A stretch of 64,000 nt of DNA from Verrucomicrobiaceae bacterium. Lineage in GTDB: Bacteria > Verrucomicrobiota > Verrucomicrobiia > Verrucomicrobiales > Verrucomicrobiaceae. This document shows, one piece after another, positions 47,507 through 57,328 of the stretch. The DNA lies in contig JAIYDW010000107.1 of the NCBI GenBank assembly GCA_027487315.1, positions 49,371 to 113,370 of the forward strand, written 5' to 3'. Under the pieces are notes generated by a model. That model saw only the letters and a program-made list of their open reading frames with translations, had not been told where the DNA came from and did not search any database. Position numbers and translations under genes: made by a program. Within the stretch, counting starts at the first letter, position 1, and the number at the start of each line of letters is the position of its first letter.

Positions 47507-48865
47507 TCAGGCGTCCGCGGGACTGTGTGTTTCGCAATGTTCGGCCTCCGGCTCGGTTTCTTCAACGACCGCCTGGTCCTTGAGGAACTCGATGGCGTTC
47601 TGCAGCAGGAGGTCATCGCGAAGGCTGTTGATGACGCCTTCCTTTTGAGCCTGAGCCAGGTATTTTTTCACCGGCATGCCGCTGCGGGCTGCCATCTGAG
47701 CCAGCGCCATTTGGACCTGTGCGTCGGCGACGCTGAGATTTTCTGCGCGGGCGACTTCACTGAGGATGAAGCTGATCTTCACGTTTTGGCGGGCCTGCTG
47801 GGTGGCTGTGTTGAGAATGGCTTCCTGCTGGTTCACCAGTTCGGTTTCGTTCACGCCTTGGCGCAGAGCGTTTTGAGCGATTTCATTGGTCCGGCGCTGG
47901 GCGGCGCGGTTGACGACTTCCTGAGGAAGTTCGAACTCAAGGTTGTTGGATAGATGTTCCAGCACTTGGTTGGTTTTGCTGACGTCGCGGGCTTGCTCAC
48001 GGCGGCGCAGCAAGCCTTGGGAGACTTCGCTGCGGAGGGTCTCAAGGGTCATTTCTTCACCGCCAACTTTTTTGATGAATTCGTCGTCAAGCTCGGGCAC
48101 ACGCTTCTCTTTCACGCCGCCACAAGTGACTTGGAATTGCAAGGTTTTGCCGCGCAGAGCTTCAAAGGCGAAGTCTTCGGGGAGGCTGATGTCGAGGTTG
48201 CGTTGCTCGTTGGCGTTGATGCCGAGGAGGCCGGCGTAAAAGCCAGGAAGGAAGTCGTCTTCACTGTCCAACAGGAACCATTGTTGTTCCAAGGACTTCA
48301 AATGATCGGGAGCCTCGGGCAAGACTTCAGCGACGGGTTGCGAGTCGAGATAGGCTTCATAGCCCAGAACAACCACGTCTTTGAGGCTGGCGGCACGGGT
48401 GACGTCTTCGAATGTTTGGTAGCGCTCCCGAAGGTGCAGGAGGTCATGGTCGATGTCGGCGTCGTTCACCTCAACGCGTGGAAGCTTGACGGCGATCCCC
48501 TTGTAGTTCGGCAATTCGAACTTGGGTGTGAGACTGAGTTCGATGTTGCAGGAGAAGCTTTTGTCCGCGTTGTGATGAAGCTTGTCGGTAACCCCGAGGA
48601 TGTTCAAGATGTCGAGACTCTCGTTCTTGATGGCCGTTTGCAGGCCGTCAGAGGCAAGTTGTCGCTCAAGCTCTTCCGCGATCGCGGCTCCGTAAGTCTT
48701 GAGGATGATGGCAGGAGGCACTTTGCCGGGCCTGTAGCCAGGGATCTTGGCTCCGCGCGTGTAGTAAGCGATCAGATTGCTGCGCTGCTTGGCGACTTCC
48801 TCTGCCGTGGCGTGGACGTGGACGACGGCTCGGCAGTTGGACTGGTGTTCGACGTTGATGTTCAT
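47507..48865 (-). CDS. tig: Trigger factor (ribosome-associated prolyl isomerase chaperone)
   Basis: 452 residues, within the usual 430-480. The N-terminal ribosome-binding domain has the signature region SNLIAYYTRGAKIPGYRPGKVPPAII. A central PPIase-like domain starts at about residue 160 and contains VVVLGYEAYLDSQPV. The C-terminal helical arms (from about 260) include SEVARAENLSVADAQVQMAL. It binds nascent chains at the ribosome exit tunnel. The usual clpP-clpX neighbours are absent here. The stop is shared with the bidirectional terminator. Confidence 0.93.
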   Translation of the reverse strand: MNINVEHQSNCRAVVHVHATAEEVAKQRSNLIAYYTRGAKIPGYRPGKVPPAIILKTYGAAIAEELERQLASDGLQTAIKNESLDILNILGVTDKLHHNADKSFSCNIELSLTPKFELPNYKGIAVKLPRVEVNDADIDHDLLHLRERYQTFEDVTRAASLKDVVVLGYEAYLDSQPVAEVLPEAPDHLKSLEQQWFLLDSEDDFLPGFYAGLLGINANEQRNLDISLPEDFAFEALRGKTLQFQVTCGGVKEKRVPELDDEFIKKVGGEEMTLETLRSEVSQGLLRRREQARDVSKTNQVLEHLSNNLEFELPQEVVNRAAQRRTNEIAQNALRQGVNETELVNQQEAILNTATQQARQNVKISFILSEVARAENLSVADAQVQMALAQMAARSGMPVKKYLAQAQKEGVINSLRDDLLLQNAIEFLKDQAVVEETEPEAEHCETHSPADA

Positions 48866-49314
48866 GAAGGTTGGATGGGCAAAATGCGGCTGGAAGGGTC
48901 TTTGTGGGGACGAGTCCGGACCAAAGGGGCGGGCAGACTAGAGCACTTTCGCGGTTTTGACAAATGGAAGCGAACTGGGTTTCCACTGAGCAACTGAGTC
49001 CGAAAGCCCTTTATAGGAGGTCTATCAGGGGTAACTTCGCCTGGGATGATGCATTCGTTGATCCAATGGTGGGCGGATCTTTCGCCGGGGTGACGCTAGG
49101 GTTTCGGCCTCTTTTTCCTTCTCGGCTCGGCTGGTGTTTGGTTCGTCTCGGGGCGCATTTGGCCAGCGGGCTTTGGCATTGGAGTTGCCTTGTTGATGGC
49201 TGCAGGCTTCAATTCTGATCCATTAAGACTAGGAGAAGGTATGCGCTCTGTAGAATCCTCTTTCCTGTTTGATAAAGTAACGCATCTTACTGCCGGGCGT
49301 GTTTTAGCCCTCAC
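48866..49314. other. Intergenic region between tig and the opgH operon
   Basis: 449 bp with no supported gene on either strand. It should contain the divergent promoters of tig and of the tail-anchored protein/opgH pair. I see no convincing hairpin or repeat. Confidence 0.5.
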
Positions 49315-49893
49315 ATGGACGCTGTCACAATCGAATTTGCCCCTGCCACAGGCACCGAAAAGGAATGGAACGAGGCGTATGCGCGGCTGGCGGATTACTT
49401 CCGCTCTTACCGCCTGCACAATCGAATCCGGCGCACTCAACTGATCCTCACCACTTTGGGACTGGCTTCGGAGGAGCACGCAAAGGACCCCAGTCGCTCT
49501 CCGACTCAACACGCGATCAATCAGGCGCGGCGGATGATGAAGGAGTGGCTCGAAGAGATTTACGTGGATATTCCAATGACCGATACCCAAATCGAGGGCA
49601 CGGGGCGGTTGGGCTTCTTTCTCAGTGGAGGTCCGGATCGCTGGCCGCATTTCTTTTTGGATAAGGAAACCCTTCCACATGACATGGCGGAGGCCATGCG
49701 CAATTCCGTTCGGGAGTCCGGTCCAGGCTTGCAAGTCTCAAAAATGACACCTCGGGACATCGATTTGGGCCTGATCTCCAACGTGGCTGAAGAGGGCCTT
49801 GACCGCTTCGGTCGCCACCCCGTGGTGCGATATTCGGTGCTGATTGTTTTGATCGGCGTGGTTTTGGGTTATCTGTATACACTGCTTCAGTAG
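49315..49893 (+). CDS. Tail-anchored protein of unknown function upstream of opgH
   Basis: 192 residues, soluble for most of the length, with a single hydrophobic helix at the extreme C-terminus (about 172-191, YSVLIVLIGVVLGYLYTLLQ), a tail anchor. The N-terminal part is helical (YARLADYFRSYRLHNRIRRTQLI). No family recognised. It ends 16 bp before opgH and shares its operon, which suggests a role with glucan synthesis or at the same membrane site. The possibility that it takes the place of the periplasmic partner OpgG is unlikely, because it has no signal peptide. Confidence 0.7.
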   Translation: MDAVTIEFAPATGTEKEWNEAYARLADYFRSYRLHNRIRRTQLILTTLGLASEEHAKDPSRSPTQHAINQARRMMKEWLEEIYVDIPMTDTQIEGTGRLGFFLSGGPDRWPHFFLDKETLPHDMAEAMRNSVRESGPGLQVSKMTPRDIDLGLISNVAEEGLDRFGRHPVVRYSVLIVLIGVVLGYLYTLLQ

Positions 49894-49909
49894 GAGGACT
49901 CCAACCGCC

Positions 49910-52072
49910 ATGAATCCGAACGAGACACCCGCGCCGGCGATCCCTCACCCCGCCCAAGGTTTGCCGCCACTACGCATTTCCCGCACCCGACGGGCTACTT
50001 TCTTCACCTTGGTGGGCCTTGGCACGGTAGTCGGCACCTGGTTAATGGTGGTCTATCTCGGAGAAGGGGGCCTTGGGCCTTTGGAACTCGCCTTGTTGGC
50101 AACGTTCATCCCGCTCTATTACCAGTTGAATGTGGGCTTTTGGACCGCGTTGGCCGGGGTCTGGCTGATGAACCGGCCGAGTCCGGACACCCTGGACTTG
50201 TGGCAGACTCTCAGCCCGGAAGACCATCATGCGCCCATCGAGGCTTCGACGGCAATCATCATGCCGATCTACAACGAAGATGTCACGCGTGTCTTCGAGG
50301 GCTTGAGGGCCATTTACCTTTCGCTCCAACAAACGGGGCAGGACGAGCAGTTTGACTTCTTTGTGCTGAGTGACTCGGATGACCCTAGCAAGTGGATCGA
50401 AGAAGAGGTGGCCTGGTTGGAATTATGCCGTCAATTGAAAGCCTTTGGGCGAATTTTCTATCGAAAACGCCGGAAACCCATCAATCGCAAAAGCGGTAAT
50501 GTGAGTGACTTCTGCCGTCGCTGGGGCAAGCGCTATCGATATACGGTAGTCTTGGATGCCGACAGCCTCATGTCCGGTCGTTTGCTGACGACCATGGTTC
50601 GGATCATGGAGAAAAACTCGGGGCTGGGCATCCTGCAGACCTTCCCTCGCCAAATCGCGGCCGAGACTTTGCTGGGTCGCGTCATGCAATTTGCTCAAGC
50701 GCTCTACGGCCCACCTTTCGCCTACGGTCTTGACTACTGGCAGTGTGGTGAAGCGAATTTCTGGGGTCACAATGCCATCATTCGCCTGGCTCCCTTCATT
50801 GAGAACTGTGCGCTGCCGCCATTGCCCGGCAAGGAGCCTTTTGGAGGTCATATTTTGAGTCATGACTTTGTGGAGGCGGCATTGATGCGCAAGGCGGGTT
50901 ACGCCGTTCGCCTTCTGCCGTCACTGCGCGGAAGTTACGAGGAGGGGCCACCGACTTTGATCGACATGCTTAAGCGGGATCGCCGCTGGTGTCAGGGCAA
51001 CATGCAACACATCTGGTTGCTGTTCGCCAAAAAGTGGCACCCGATGAGTCGGTTGAACTTCCTCCATGGAATTCTCAGTTATGCCAGCTCGCTTCTCTGG
51101 CTTCTATTTTTAGTGTTCTCCACAGCGTTGGCCGCGCTACCCAGCGGCAGAGAGTTGGAAAGAACGCAAACAGCAGAGCAGTTGCTGTTGGGGCTCACGA
51201 TCGCTTTGATCTTCTTACCGAAGACCGTCATTCTGCTGGATGAGCAGTTGACGGGCCGGATGTTCAAACCCCTTAAACAAAGGTTCCTCACGTCCTTCAG
51301 CAGTGTTCTGGACACCATCATCTTCACGTTGATGGCCCCCGTGTTGATGATTTTCCATGCCCGCTTTGTCGTCTACACGCTGCTTGGAAAGGGCGTGAAC
51401 TGGGTCGCACAGCGGCGCAAAATGTCCGGCGGAGTCGACTGGGTGGAAGTCTTTTTCACGTTTGGTCCCATCAGCTTGCTGGGCATCGTTTGGGGCGTGG
51501 TAGGGTGGTTCATTTCCACCAATTTTCTCCTCTGGATCAGCCCGATCTTGATCTGCCTCGTGCTTTCGATTCCGATGGCGGGCATAGTGTCAGGCAGCCA
51601 CAGCGGACGGCGATTGGGTCTTTTCCTCAGCCCCGAAGAAGATGAGCCGCCGACGGTGTTGAGCACCATGGAGCAAAATCTCACCGAAGTGAATGATCGG
51701 CTTCAATTGCAACCGGAATTGGAGAAGTACTTCGGCCTGCTGCAGGTTTGTCTTGATCCTTATGTCAACGGTCTTCATGTCAGTTTGCTTCGGAAGCGCA
51801 AGAATATCCAGGTCTCCCGCGACTATCTTGACACTCTGGCAGACCGCCTTGTGCGTGAAGGCCCTCAGGCTCTTAAGCCACAAGAGATCAAAGCGATGAT
51901 TTATGACACGGATACAATGACGCATCTGCATTACCGACTTTGGTCTGCGGCGGATAAAGATCTCGCTCCTTTCTGGTTCCTGGCGATTCGCCAGTACAAT
52001 GTGGCAGCGACGAATCCGTTCGCTCACTTGTTGGCCCAACGGAAAGGGGAAACCGTGCGTTTGTCGGCATGA
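49910..52072 (+). CDS. opgH: Glucans biosynthesis glucosyltransferase H
   Basis: 720 residues. Multi-spanning membrane protein: two helices at the start (about 25-75), then a cytoplasmic GT2 domain with IIMPIYNEDVTRVFEGL, LSDSDD and VLDADSLMSG, the RDRRWCQGN form of the QxxRW motif, and a C-terminal block of helices. It should make the linear beta-1,2 glucan backbone of osmoregulated periplasmic glucans from UDP-glucose. OpgG, which normally adds branches in the periplasm, is not next to it. A weak GAGGA precedes the ATG. It converges, with 7 bp between stops, on comEC. Confidence 0.9.
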   Translation: MNPNETPAPAIPHPAQGLPPLRISRTRRATFFTLVGLGTVVGTWLMVVYLGEGGLGPLELALLATFIPLYYQLNVGFWTALAGVWLMNRPSPDTLDLWQTLSPEDHHAPIEASTAIIMPIYNEDVTRVFEGLRAIYLSLQQTGQDEQFDFFVLSDSDDPSKWIEEEVAWLELCRQLKAFGRIFYRKRRKPINRKSGNVSDFCRRWGKRYRYTVVLDADSLMSGRLLTTMVRIMEKNSGLGILQTFPRQIAAETLLGRVMQFAQALYGPPFAYGLDYWQCGEANFWGHNAIIRLAPFIENCALPPLPGKEPFGGHILSHDFVEAALMRKAGYAVRLLPSLRGSYEEGPPTLIDMLKRDRRWCQGNMQHIWLLFAKKWHPMSRLNFLHGILSYASSLLWLLFLVFSTALAALPSGRELERTQTAEQLLLGLTIALIFLPKTVILLDEQLTGRMFKPLKQRFLTSFSSVLDTIIFTLMAPVLMIFHARFVVYTLLGKGVNWVAQRRKMSGGVDWVEVFFTFGPISLLGIVWGVVGWFISTNFLLWISPILICLVLSIPMAGIVSGSHSGRRLGLFLSPEEDEPPTVLSTMEQNLTEVNDRLQLQPELEKYFGLLQVCLDPYVNGLHVSLLRKRKNIQVSRDYLDTLADRLVREGPQALKPQEIKAMIYDTDTMTHLHYRLWSAADKDLAPFWFLAIRQYNVAATNPFAHLLAQRKGETVRLSA

Positions 52073-52079
52073 TGATTTT

Positions 52080-54491
52080 TCAAGGTGTGGACTTGAGGGC
52101 TTGGGGTGGACGTTGCAGAGGAACCCGAATCGTTTCGTCGCCTTCATAGGTCGATACGGAGAAGTGATCCGCACCTGGCTCATCGAGCCAGATTCGGACC
52201 TCCCCACAGCGGGGGAGGACCAGCAAGCGCGCCTTACTCTCGGATGAGTAACGTTCTACTGAGCGAGGCAGGGCCAAGGCCGGATCTTCGTCCGAACCCG
52301 TTGCCACAACGACCGAGGGCGCCGCTGCAGCCAAAAATGCCCAGGAGCCATGAACGTCGCCCTCATGAGCTCCGCAAATCAGCACATCACACCTGAGATC
52401 TTCACGGCGGTCCACAAGTGCGTTTTCGGTAATGAAGCCCGCATCCGCCGCCCAAAGCACCCGCAGGCCGCCTAGCTCCAGGCGTGCCACCAGTCCGCGA
52501 TCATCCGCCAACCCGTTTGCATCGCGAATTCCGGGATAAAGTACGGTGAGACGGGAGGGTCGCAATCCTTCGCCTAGAGCGACCACATCACCCATTACCA
52601 AAGCTCGCCGAGCAGGCCATTTCGGGCTTTCAAGGGGCAACCTTTCCAATGCCCTCCGCATCTTCGAGGCACCACTATCAAAGCGCCAAGGTTCATGCAC
52701 CGAATGATAGAGGGTCGAAACGCGTGCAGTCTGAACAAGTGGTTCAAGTCCCCCGATATGTCTGGAATCGGCGTGACTGAGGAAGACTCCCTGGAGCCTG
52801 TTTACCCCACTTTGACGCAGTGCAGGATAAACCACGCTCGCAAAGGAATCAGCATCACCACAATCCAGCATCCAATCCCGCCCGTTCATTCTCAACAACC
52901 CAGCTTCGGCACCATATCGCAACGCAAACCAACGCAATTCAACGGCTGGAGTTTCGCGACTCTCAGTCATGGGTGGCACATTGAAACTGGCACCCGGTAT
53001 GGCTGCGAAAGCGCTCGCAGAATCAATCATCAGGCTTGCTGTGGCGGCACAAACGTTGTTCAGAAGAATCTGAATCCAACCGGAGAAGGGCAGGACACTT
53101 ACCGCGAGACTCGTGCAAGCCACTCCTAGACACACAAATGCCAAAGGAATAAGAAGACAATTCGCCACCAACGCGGCAGGTGTGATCGTGTGAAAGTGAA
53201 ACCACATCAAAGGCAAACTCCCCATCCATGCTGCCGCGGAAACTGTGAATAATCCCGCCACGTGTCTTCGGATTATGGTCCCAGTCCGTTGCCCAATGGA
53301 AGCCAACGCAGGTGGTATAAACGCATCCAGTTCTGTCCAAGGCTTGCATCGCTCCATCAAAGGAGCGGCAAACAATGCAATCGCCAAGAGCACCCCAAAG
53401 GACAACTGAAAACCAGCCTGAAACAACTGGTGTGTATCAGCAGCAAGCAGAACCAACGCCGATCCACCCAGATTGTTTAGAAGGTTAGCACGGCGCATGA
53501 CAAGTGTGCTGCTGAGCACTACGGCCACCATTAACGCCGCACGAGCCGCCGATGGCCGCCACCCGGTAACGTAAGCATACGCAAACACTAAAGGCACCAC
53601 CAACACCACCAAGTGCACTCGGCGCAAACAAAATGGACGCAGCAATGCCTGCAAGATGATCGAGATCAATGCGACATGAAGACCACTTACAGCAAAAACA
53701 TGAAGTGTGCCGCTACGGCGGAAAGCATCCTCAATTCGAGGATCCGTGTCTTCGTCAGAACCGAGCACCATCGCCCGAATCACTGAGAGCGCTTCCGGAT
53801 CCTTTTCCAGGCCCACCCCGAGTCGTTTTTGGATCGTGAATCGGCATTGGTTCGCACCTTCGCGAAGAAGGCGAATCAATGACCAGCTATCCCATTCGAC
53901 CTGCCTCACATGGGTTACTCCAAGATCCCCCAAAACGCCCTCCCTCAAGGCAAATGTACGTGCGTCAAATTCACCAGAATTTAACGCCGATGGTGGCGCT
54001 CTAAGCACTCCTGCGAGACGGCAGCTTGCCGAGCGAAGTGGTGGATGTCCCTCTGGCAATTGCGCCCGTACGCGGTAGCCGCGTCCCCATACCTTTTGCT
54101 CCCCATAGGCCTCGCGAATTTCTCTCACCTGCAGCAGGGATCGAACGCGGCCCGTCGGAGTGACCTCAGATCGAATCTCATCGGCCCAGACCTCCACCTG
54201 ACGTCCCTTTGCCCCTTCGGGCTCTTCCAACCAAGCAAGCAACGGGTGACCAAAAGTTTGATCGATGCGACGCTGGTGAAGCCCGCCAAAAAGGCATCCA
54301 ACCAGCAGCAAACTCCAATATGTCCGTGAAACACGTCGCCCAAACGGGGAGATCGCCGCCCCGATCATGATCATTGCTAAGCCCAGCCAAACACTGGGAC
54401 TTCCAGGTTGTGAGTCCGCCAGTAAAATACAAGGAATGGCAGCCACGCAGCACAAACCAAGAGGCAATCTTCGCCACCAAAATTCAATCAT
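52080..54491 (-). CDS. comEC: ComEC/Rec2-family DNA-uptake channel
   Basis: 803 residues. N-terminal membrane helices and DUF4131-like region, then the Competence core (VFAVSGLHVALISIILQ is the family hallmark, about 270), about ten helices, and a C-terminal metallo-beta-lactamase-like domain (WMLDCGD.. to the end). In that domain the expected HxHxDH is read as LSHADSRHIGG, so one of the metal histidines is displaced and activity is uncertain. The protein should form the inner-membrane channel for single-stranded DNA in transformation. Its ATG overlaps the stop of the upstream gene (ATGA), indicating coupled translation. Confidence 0.88.
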   Translation of the reverse strand: MIEFWWRRLPLGLCCVAAIPCILLADSQPGSPSVWLGLAMIMIGAAISPFGRRVSRTYWSLLLVGCLFGGLHQRRIDQTFGHPLLAWLEEPEGAKGRQVEVWADEIRSEVTPTGRVRSLLQVREIREAYGEQKVWGRGYRVRAQLPEGHPPLRSASCRLAGVLRAPPSALNSGEFDARTFALREGVLGDLGVTHVRQVEWDSWSLIRLLREGANQCRFTIQKRLGVGLEKDPEALSVIRAMVLGSDEDTDPRIEDAFRRSGTLHVFAVSGLHVALISIILQALLRPFCLRRVHLVVLVVPLVFAYAYVTGWRPSAARAALMVAVVLSSTLVMRRANLLNNLGGSALVLLAADTHQLFQAGFQLSFGVLLAIALFAAPLMERCKPWTELDAFIPPALASIGQRTGTIIRRHVAGLFTVSAAAWMGSLPLMWFHFHTITPAALVANCLLIPLAFVCLGVACTSLAVSVLPFSGWIQILLNNVCAATASLMIDSASAFAAIPGASFNVPPMTESRETPAVELRWFALRYGAEAGLLRMNGRDWMLDCGDADSFASVVYPALRQSGVNRLQGVFLSHADSRHIGGLEPLVQTARVSTLYHSVHEPWRFDSGASKMRRALERLPLESPKWPARRALVMGDVVALGEGLRPSRLTVLYPGIRDANGLADDRGLVARLELGGLRVLWAADAGFITENALVDRREDLRCDVLICGAHEGDVHGSWAFLAAAAPSVVVATGSDEDPALALPRSVERYSSESKARLLVLPRCGEVRIWLDEPGADHFSVSTYEGDETIRVPLQRPPQALKSTP

Positions 54492-55129
54492 GTCACATCG
54501 CCTGGGTTTGTTGAGTTTCTCGCGCCAGGATTCCCAGACTGGCTCATCTGATTGATTCGATGTCTGGCTTTCACGCTGTGTCGAGTGTCAGGGAAATCAT
54601 GGATGATCTTTTCCAGAACCTGACGTGCTCTCGAATCGTCGTGCAGATCGTCCGATAGGATGTCCACTATTCGAAACCGAAAAAACACGGCTGCGTCAAC
54701 AGGCCAGGACCGTTCGGTAAGGCCGCATTCCAGTACCCGGATTGCAGCTTCTGGATCATGCAGAAAATGATTGTGTATTCTAGCGATCTCCGACAATGGG
54801 ATAGGATCTTCGGGGTCGCTTTCTATTAGCCTTTCGTAGTCCCTGATGGCACCCTTAAAGTTTCCTTGCGCCACCTTGGCTGCAGCGCGTTGTCTATCAT
54901 CTGGCTCGATTTCTTCTCCTGACGAATACACCATTGTTCCCAAAGCATCACCCAGCCGTGGCAATAGAACCTTAACCGCCCACAACCCAAGACCTACCCC
55001 GATCGTGATGAAAAAGATCAGCTTCAAACCATCATTGGCATCTTTAACCTCGTTCCATCCCGCCAGGACGGCAATGACTACCAAGCCAAGCATTCCTGCG
55101 CGAAGGATAAGGCTAGAACTCATAACCAT
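54488..55129 (-). CDS. Membrane-anchored TPR-like protein
   Basis: 213 residues. Two N-terminal membrane helices (about 9-26 and 36-56), then a helical TPR-like domain (AAAKVAQGNFKGAIRDYERLIESDPEDPIPLSEIARI..) with at least two recognisable repeats, and a disordered end. TPR domains mediate protein interactions, here on the cytoplasmic or periplasmic face of the inner membrane. It overlaps comEC by 4 bp and shares its transcript, so it may help assemble that channel, but no direct evidence exists. The 181-bp divergent gap to lpxK holds the promoters. Confidence 0.75.
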   Translation of the reverse strand: MVMSSSLILRAGMLGLVVIAVLAGWNEVKDANDGLKLIFFITIGVGLGLWAVKVLLPRLGDALGTMVYSSGEEIEPDDRQRAAAKVAQGNFKGAIRDYERLIESDPEDPIPLSEIARIHNHFLHDPEAAIRVLECGLTERSWPVDAAVFFRFRIVDILSDDLHDDSRARQVLEKIIHDFPDTRHSVKARHRINQMSQSGNPGARNSTNPGDVT

Positions 55130-55310
55130 CTCAGGCAGAGAACTTGAAGATATCGCCCCGCCGTAGCGAACCTAATCCAAAAGCATCGCCAGGCACAAGT
55201 TCTTTCTACTAATCAAAGAGGGAGAATACCGTTACCTTTTGGGTAGTGTGGTTCCGCTGAGAATTTCCATTTCGATTCCTTCACTTCTGCGGTAAGCGTC
55301 CCTTCTATCC

Positions 55311-56504
55311 ATGAAAGACTTGCTGGAAGACATCGAAAGCTTCGGCATCGACGTGATCATGAACAACCGCAAAGGGGTGCGGGCGAACGTGCTGCGTCTT
55401 TTGCTGCTAGGCTTGTCCGGCATCTATCGCCGGGCTGTCGCCCTTCGGCTTTACCTCTTTCGTGAGCGCTACATTCACGATCATCACCTCGGCGTGCCCG
55501 TCATCAGCATCGGCAACTTGACGGTCGGAGGCACGGGTAAGACACCAGTCGTCGAGTTGCTTGCCAAAGCCCTGCGGGATCGCGGGCGAAGGGTTGCCAT
55601 CCTCAGTCGCGGTTACAAAAGCAAACGCCAACGCAAGATTCCACTGCACTGGCGATTGGGTGCGATGCTTGGCCTGATGCCCAAGCCGCGCAAACCCCGC
55701 CCACGCGTCGTCTCCGACTTCGAGCGCGTCCGCATCACTGACTCCTACGTTGCAGGGGATGAGCCGCTCATGCTTGCCATGAATTGCGCGGGGGTCCCAG
55801 TCGTCGTCGATCGTGATCGCGTGAATGGTGGCAACTACGCCATCAAAGAATTGGGTGCCGATGTGCTGCTCCTCGACGACGGTCTGCAATACCTCCGCCT
55901 CAAGCACCGCCACGATGTGGTGCTCGTCGATCGCACCGCTCCCTGGGGCACCGGCCACATGCTGCCTCGCGGCACCCTTCGCGAACCACCAGAGAATCTG
56001 AAGCGCGCCAGCTACATCTTTCTCACCAAATCCGAGGGCAGTAACGAAGAGATGATTGCCGAACTTCGCAGATACAACCAAGTAGCCGATATCATCGAGT
56101 GTCGCCATCGGCCCGTCCATCTGCAAAACATCCACACCGGTGAGATCATTCCGCTCTCAGCTTTAAAGGGCAAATATGTTGGTGCCGTGTCAGGAATCGC
56201 CGTACCGCAAAGCTTTGAAAACGCCCTCAAAAAGCTTGGCGCCAAGGTCGATGTTTATCAGCGCTTCACCGATCACCACCGCTTCAACGAGCGCGAAATC
56301 CATCAGTTCGTGGAGCGCTGTGTCCGGCGGGACACCCATTTCATCATTACCACGGAGAAAGACTTTGTCCGTCTGCCCCCGATGCCGGTGCCGGACATTC
56401 CGTTTTGCTTTCTGAGAGTGGAAATCGAAATCCTGCGTGGGCAGGACATCTTCGATAAAATGGTAACACTCATCGCCGAACCACGACGCTTTGCCGAAGT
56501 ATGA
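55311..56504 (+). CDS. lpxK: Tetraacyldisaccharide 4'-kinase
   Basis: 397 residues. An N-terminal basic/hydrophobic segment leads into the P-loop [20 protein letters not shown] (GGTGKT at 73-78). [19 protein letters not shown] follows, the catalytic DDGxQ motif of LpxK. Length is somewhat above E. coli (328) because of the N-terminal ~40 residues and an insert near 105-140. It phosphorylates the 4' position of the lipid A disaccharide at the inner membrane, so the organism makes LPS. First gene of a tightly coupled trio with fdhD and a desaturase, overlapping the next by 4 bp. Confidence 0.93.
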   Translation: MKDLLEDIESFGIDVIMNNRKGVRANVLRLLLLGLSGIYRRAVALRLYLFRERYIHDHHLGVPVISIGNLTVGGTGKTPVVELLAKALRDRGRRVAILSRGYKSKRQRKIPLHWRLGAMLGLMPKPRKPRPRVVSDFERVRITDSYVAGDEPLMLAMNCAGVPVVVDRDRVNGGNYAIKELGADVLLLDDGLQYLRLKHRHDVVLVDRTAPWGTGHMLPRGTLREPPENLKRASYIFLTKSEGSNEEMIAELRRYNQVADIIECRHRPVHLQNIHTGEIIPLSALKGKYVGAVSGIAVPQSFENALKKLGAKVDVYQRFTDHHRFNEREIHQFVERCVRRDTHFIITTEKDFVRLPPMPVPDIPFCFLRVEIEILRGQDIFDKMVTLIAEPRRFAEV

Positions 56505-57328
56505 GCCTTGACGCCGCCACCCCGGAACGCCAGCCCAGTCGTCCGGTCCAGATCCGGCGTTTATCGACCGGCACCTGGGAGACACGTCAGGATGTCGTCG
56601 CTTGCGAAGAACCCCTCGAAATTCGAGTCGAAGGCCGATCAGTCGCCGTGGTTATGCGCACTCCGGGCCACGATGAGGAATTGGCTGCCGGGTTCCTTGT
56701 CAGTGAAGGTGTCGTCAAGCATCCACGCGACCTGCTCGAAGTCTCACAATGTCCCGTCACCGCCGACAGCAAAGGTAATATTGTCGATGTTCTTCTGGGC
56801 GGCGCCGTCGTGAATTGGGATTCGCTGACTCGACATGTCTTCAGCGCTTCAAGCTGCGGTCTGTGTGGCAAGACCAGCCTCGACAGCGTGTTCCTGCAGT
56901 TCCCCAATGTCACCGCCGATTGGCAGGTCGACGCTGCATTTATCGCTGAACTGCCAAAGCAACTGCACTCCGCACAAGTTACCTTTCAATCTACCGGAGG
57001 GTTGCACGCCTGTGCCGTTTTTGACCTTGAGGGAAATCTCATCATCTCCCGTGAAGACGTCGGACGACACAATGCTTTGGACAAAGTTCTCGGCTGGGCT
57101 CTCATGAACAACAAGCTGCCACTGGACCACCATGTCCTGCTGCTCAGCGGTCGCGTCTCTTTCGAGATGATGCAAAAGGCCCTTGCTGCGGGAATCCCTC
57201 TCATCGCCGCCATCTCAGCACCTTCGAGTCTTGCGGTTGAATTTGCCGATCGCTCCGGCCAAACTCTCGCGGGTTTTGTTCGAGGTGACACCCTAAACCT
57301 TTACTCGCATCCTCACCGCGTTCGATGA
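56501..57328 (+). CDS. fdhD: Sulphur carrier/formate dehydrogenase accessory protein
   Basis: 275 residues. The conserved CxxC is CGLCG (C119, C122) in SSCGLCGKTSLDS, and the C-terminal family motifs REDVGRHNALDKVLG and LLSGRVSFEMMQKA are intact. FdhD takes sulphur from IscS and delivers it to the bis-MGD molybdenum/tungsten cofactor of formate dehydrogenase. No formate dehydrogenase gene is in the window. Start ATG overlaps lpxK (ATGA), and its end overlaps the desaturase gene in the same way. Confidence 0.93.
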   Translation: MSLDAATPERQPSRPVQIRRLSTGTWETRQDVVACEEPLEIRVEGRSVAVVMRTPGHDEELAAGFLVSEGVVKHPRDLLEVSQCPVTADSKGNIVDVLLGGAVVNWDSLTRHVFSASSCGLCGKTSLDSVFLQFPNVTADWQVDAAFIAELPKQLHSAQVTFQSTGGLHACAVFDLEGNLIISREDVGRHNALDKVLGWALMNNKLPLDHHVLLLSGRVSFEMMQKALAAGIPLIAAISAPSSLAVEFADRSGQTLAGFVRGDTLNLYSHPHRVR

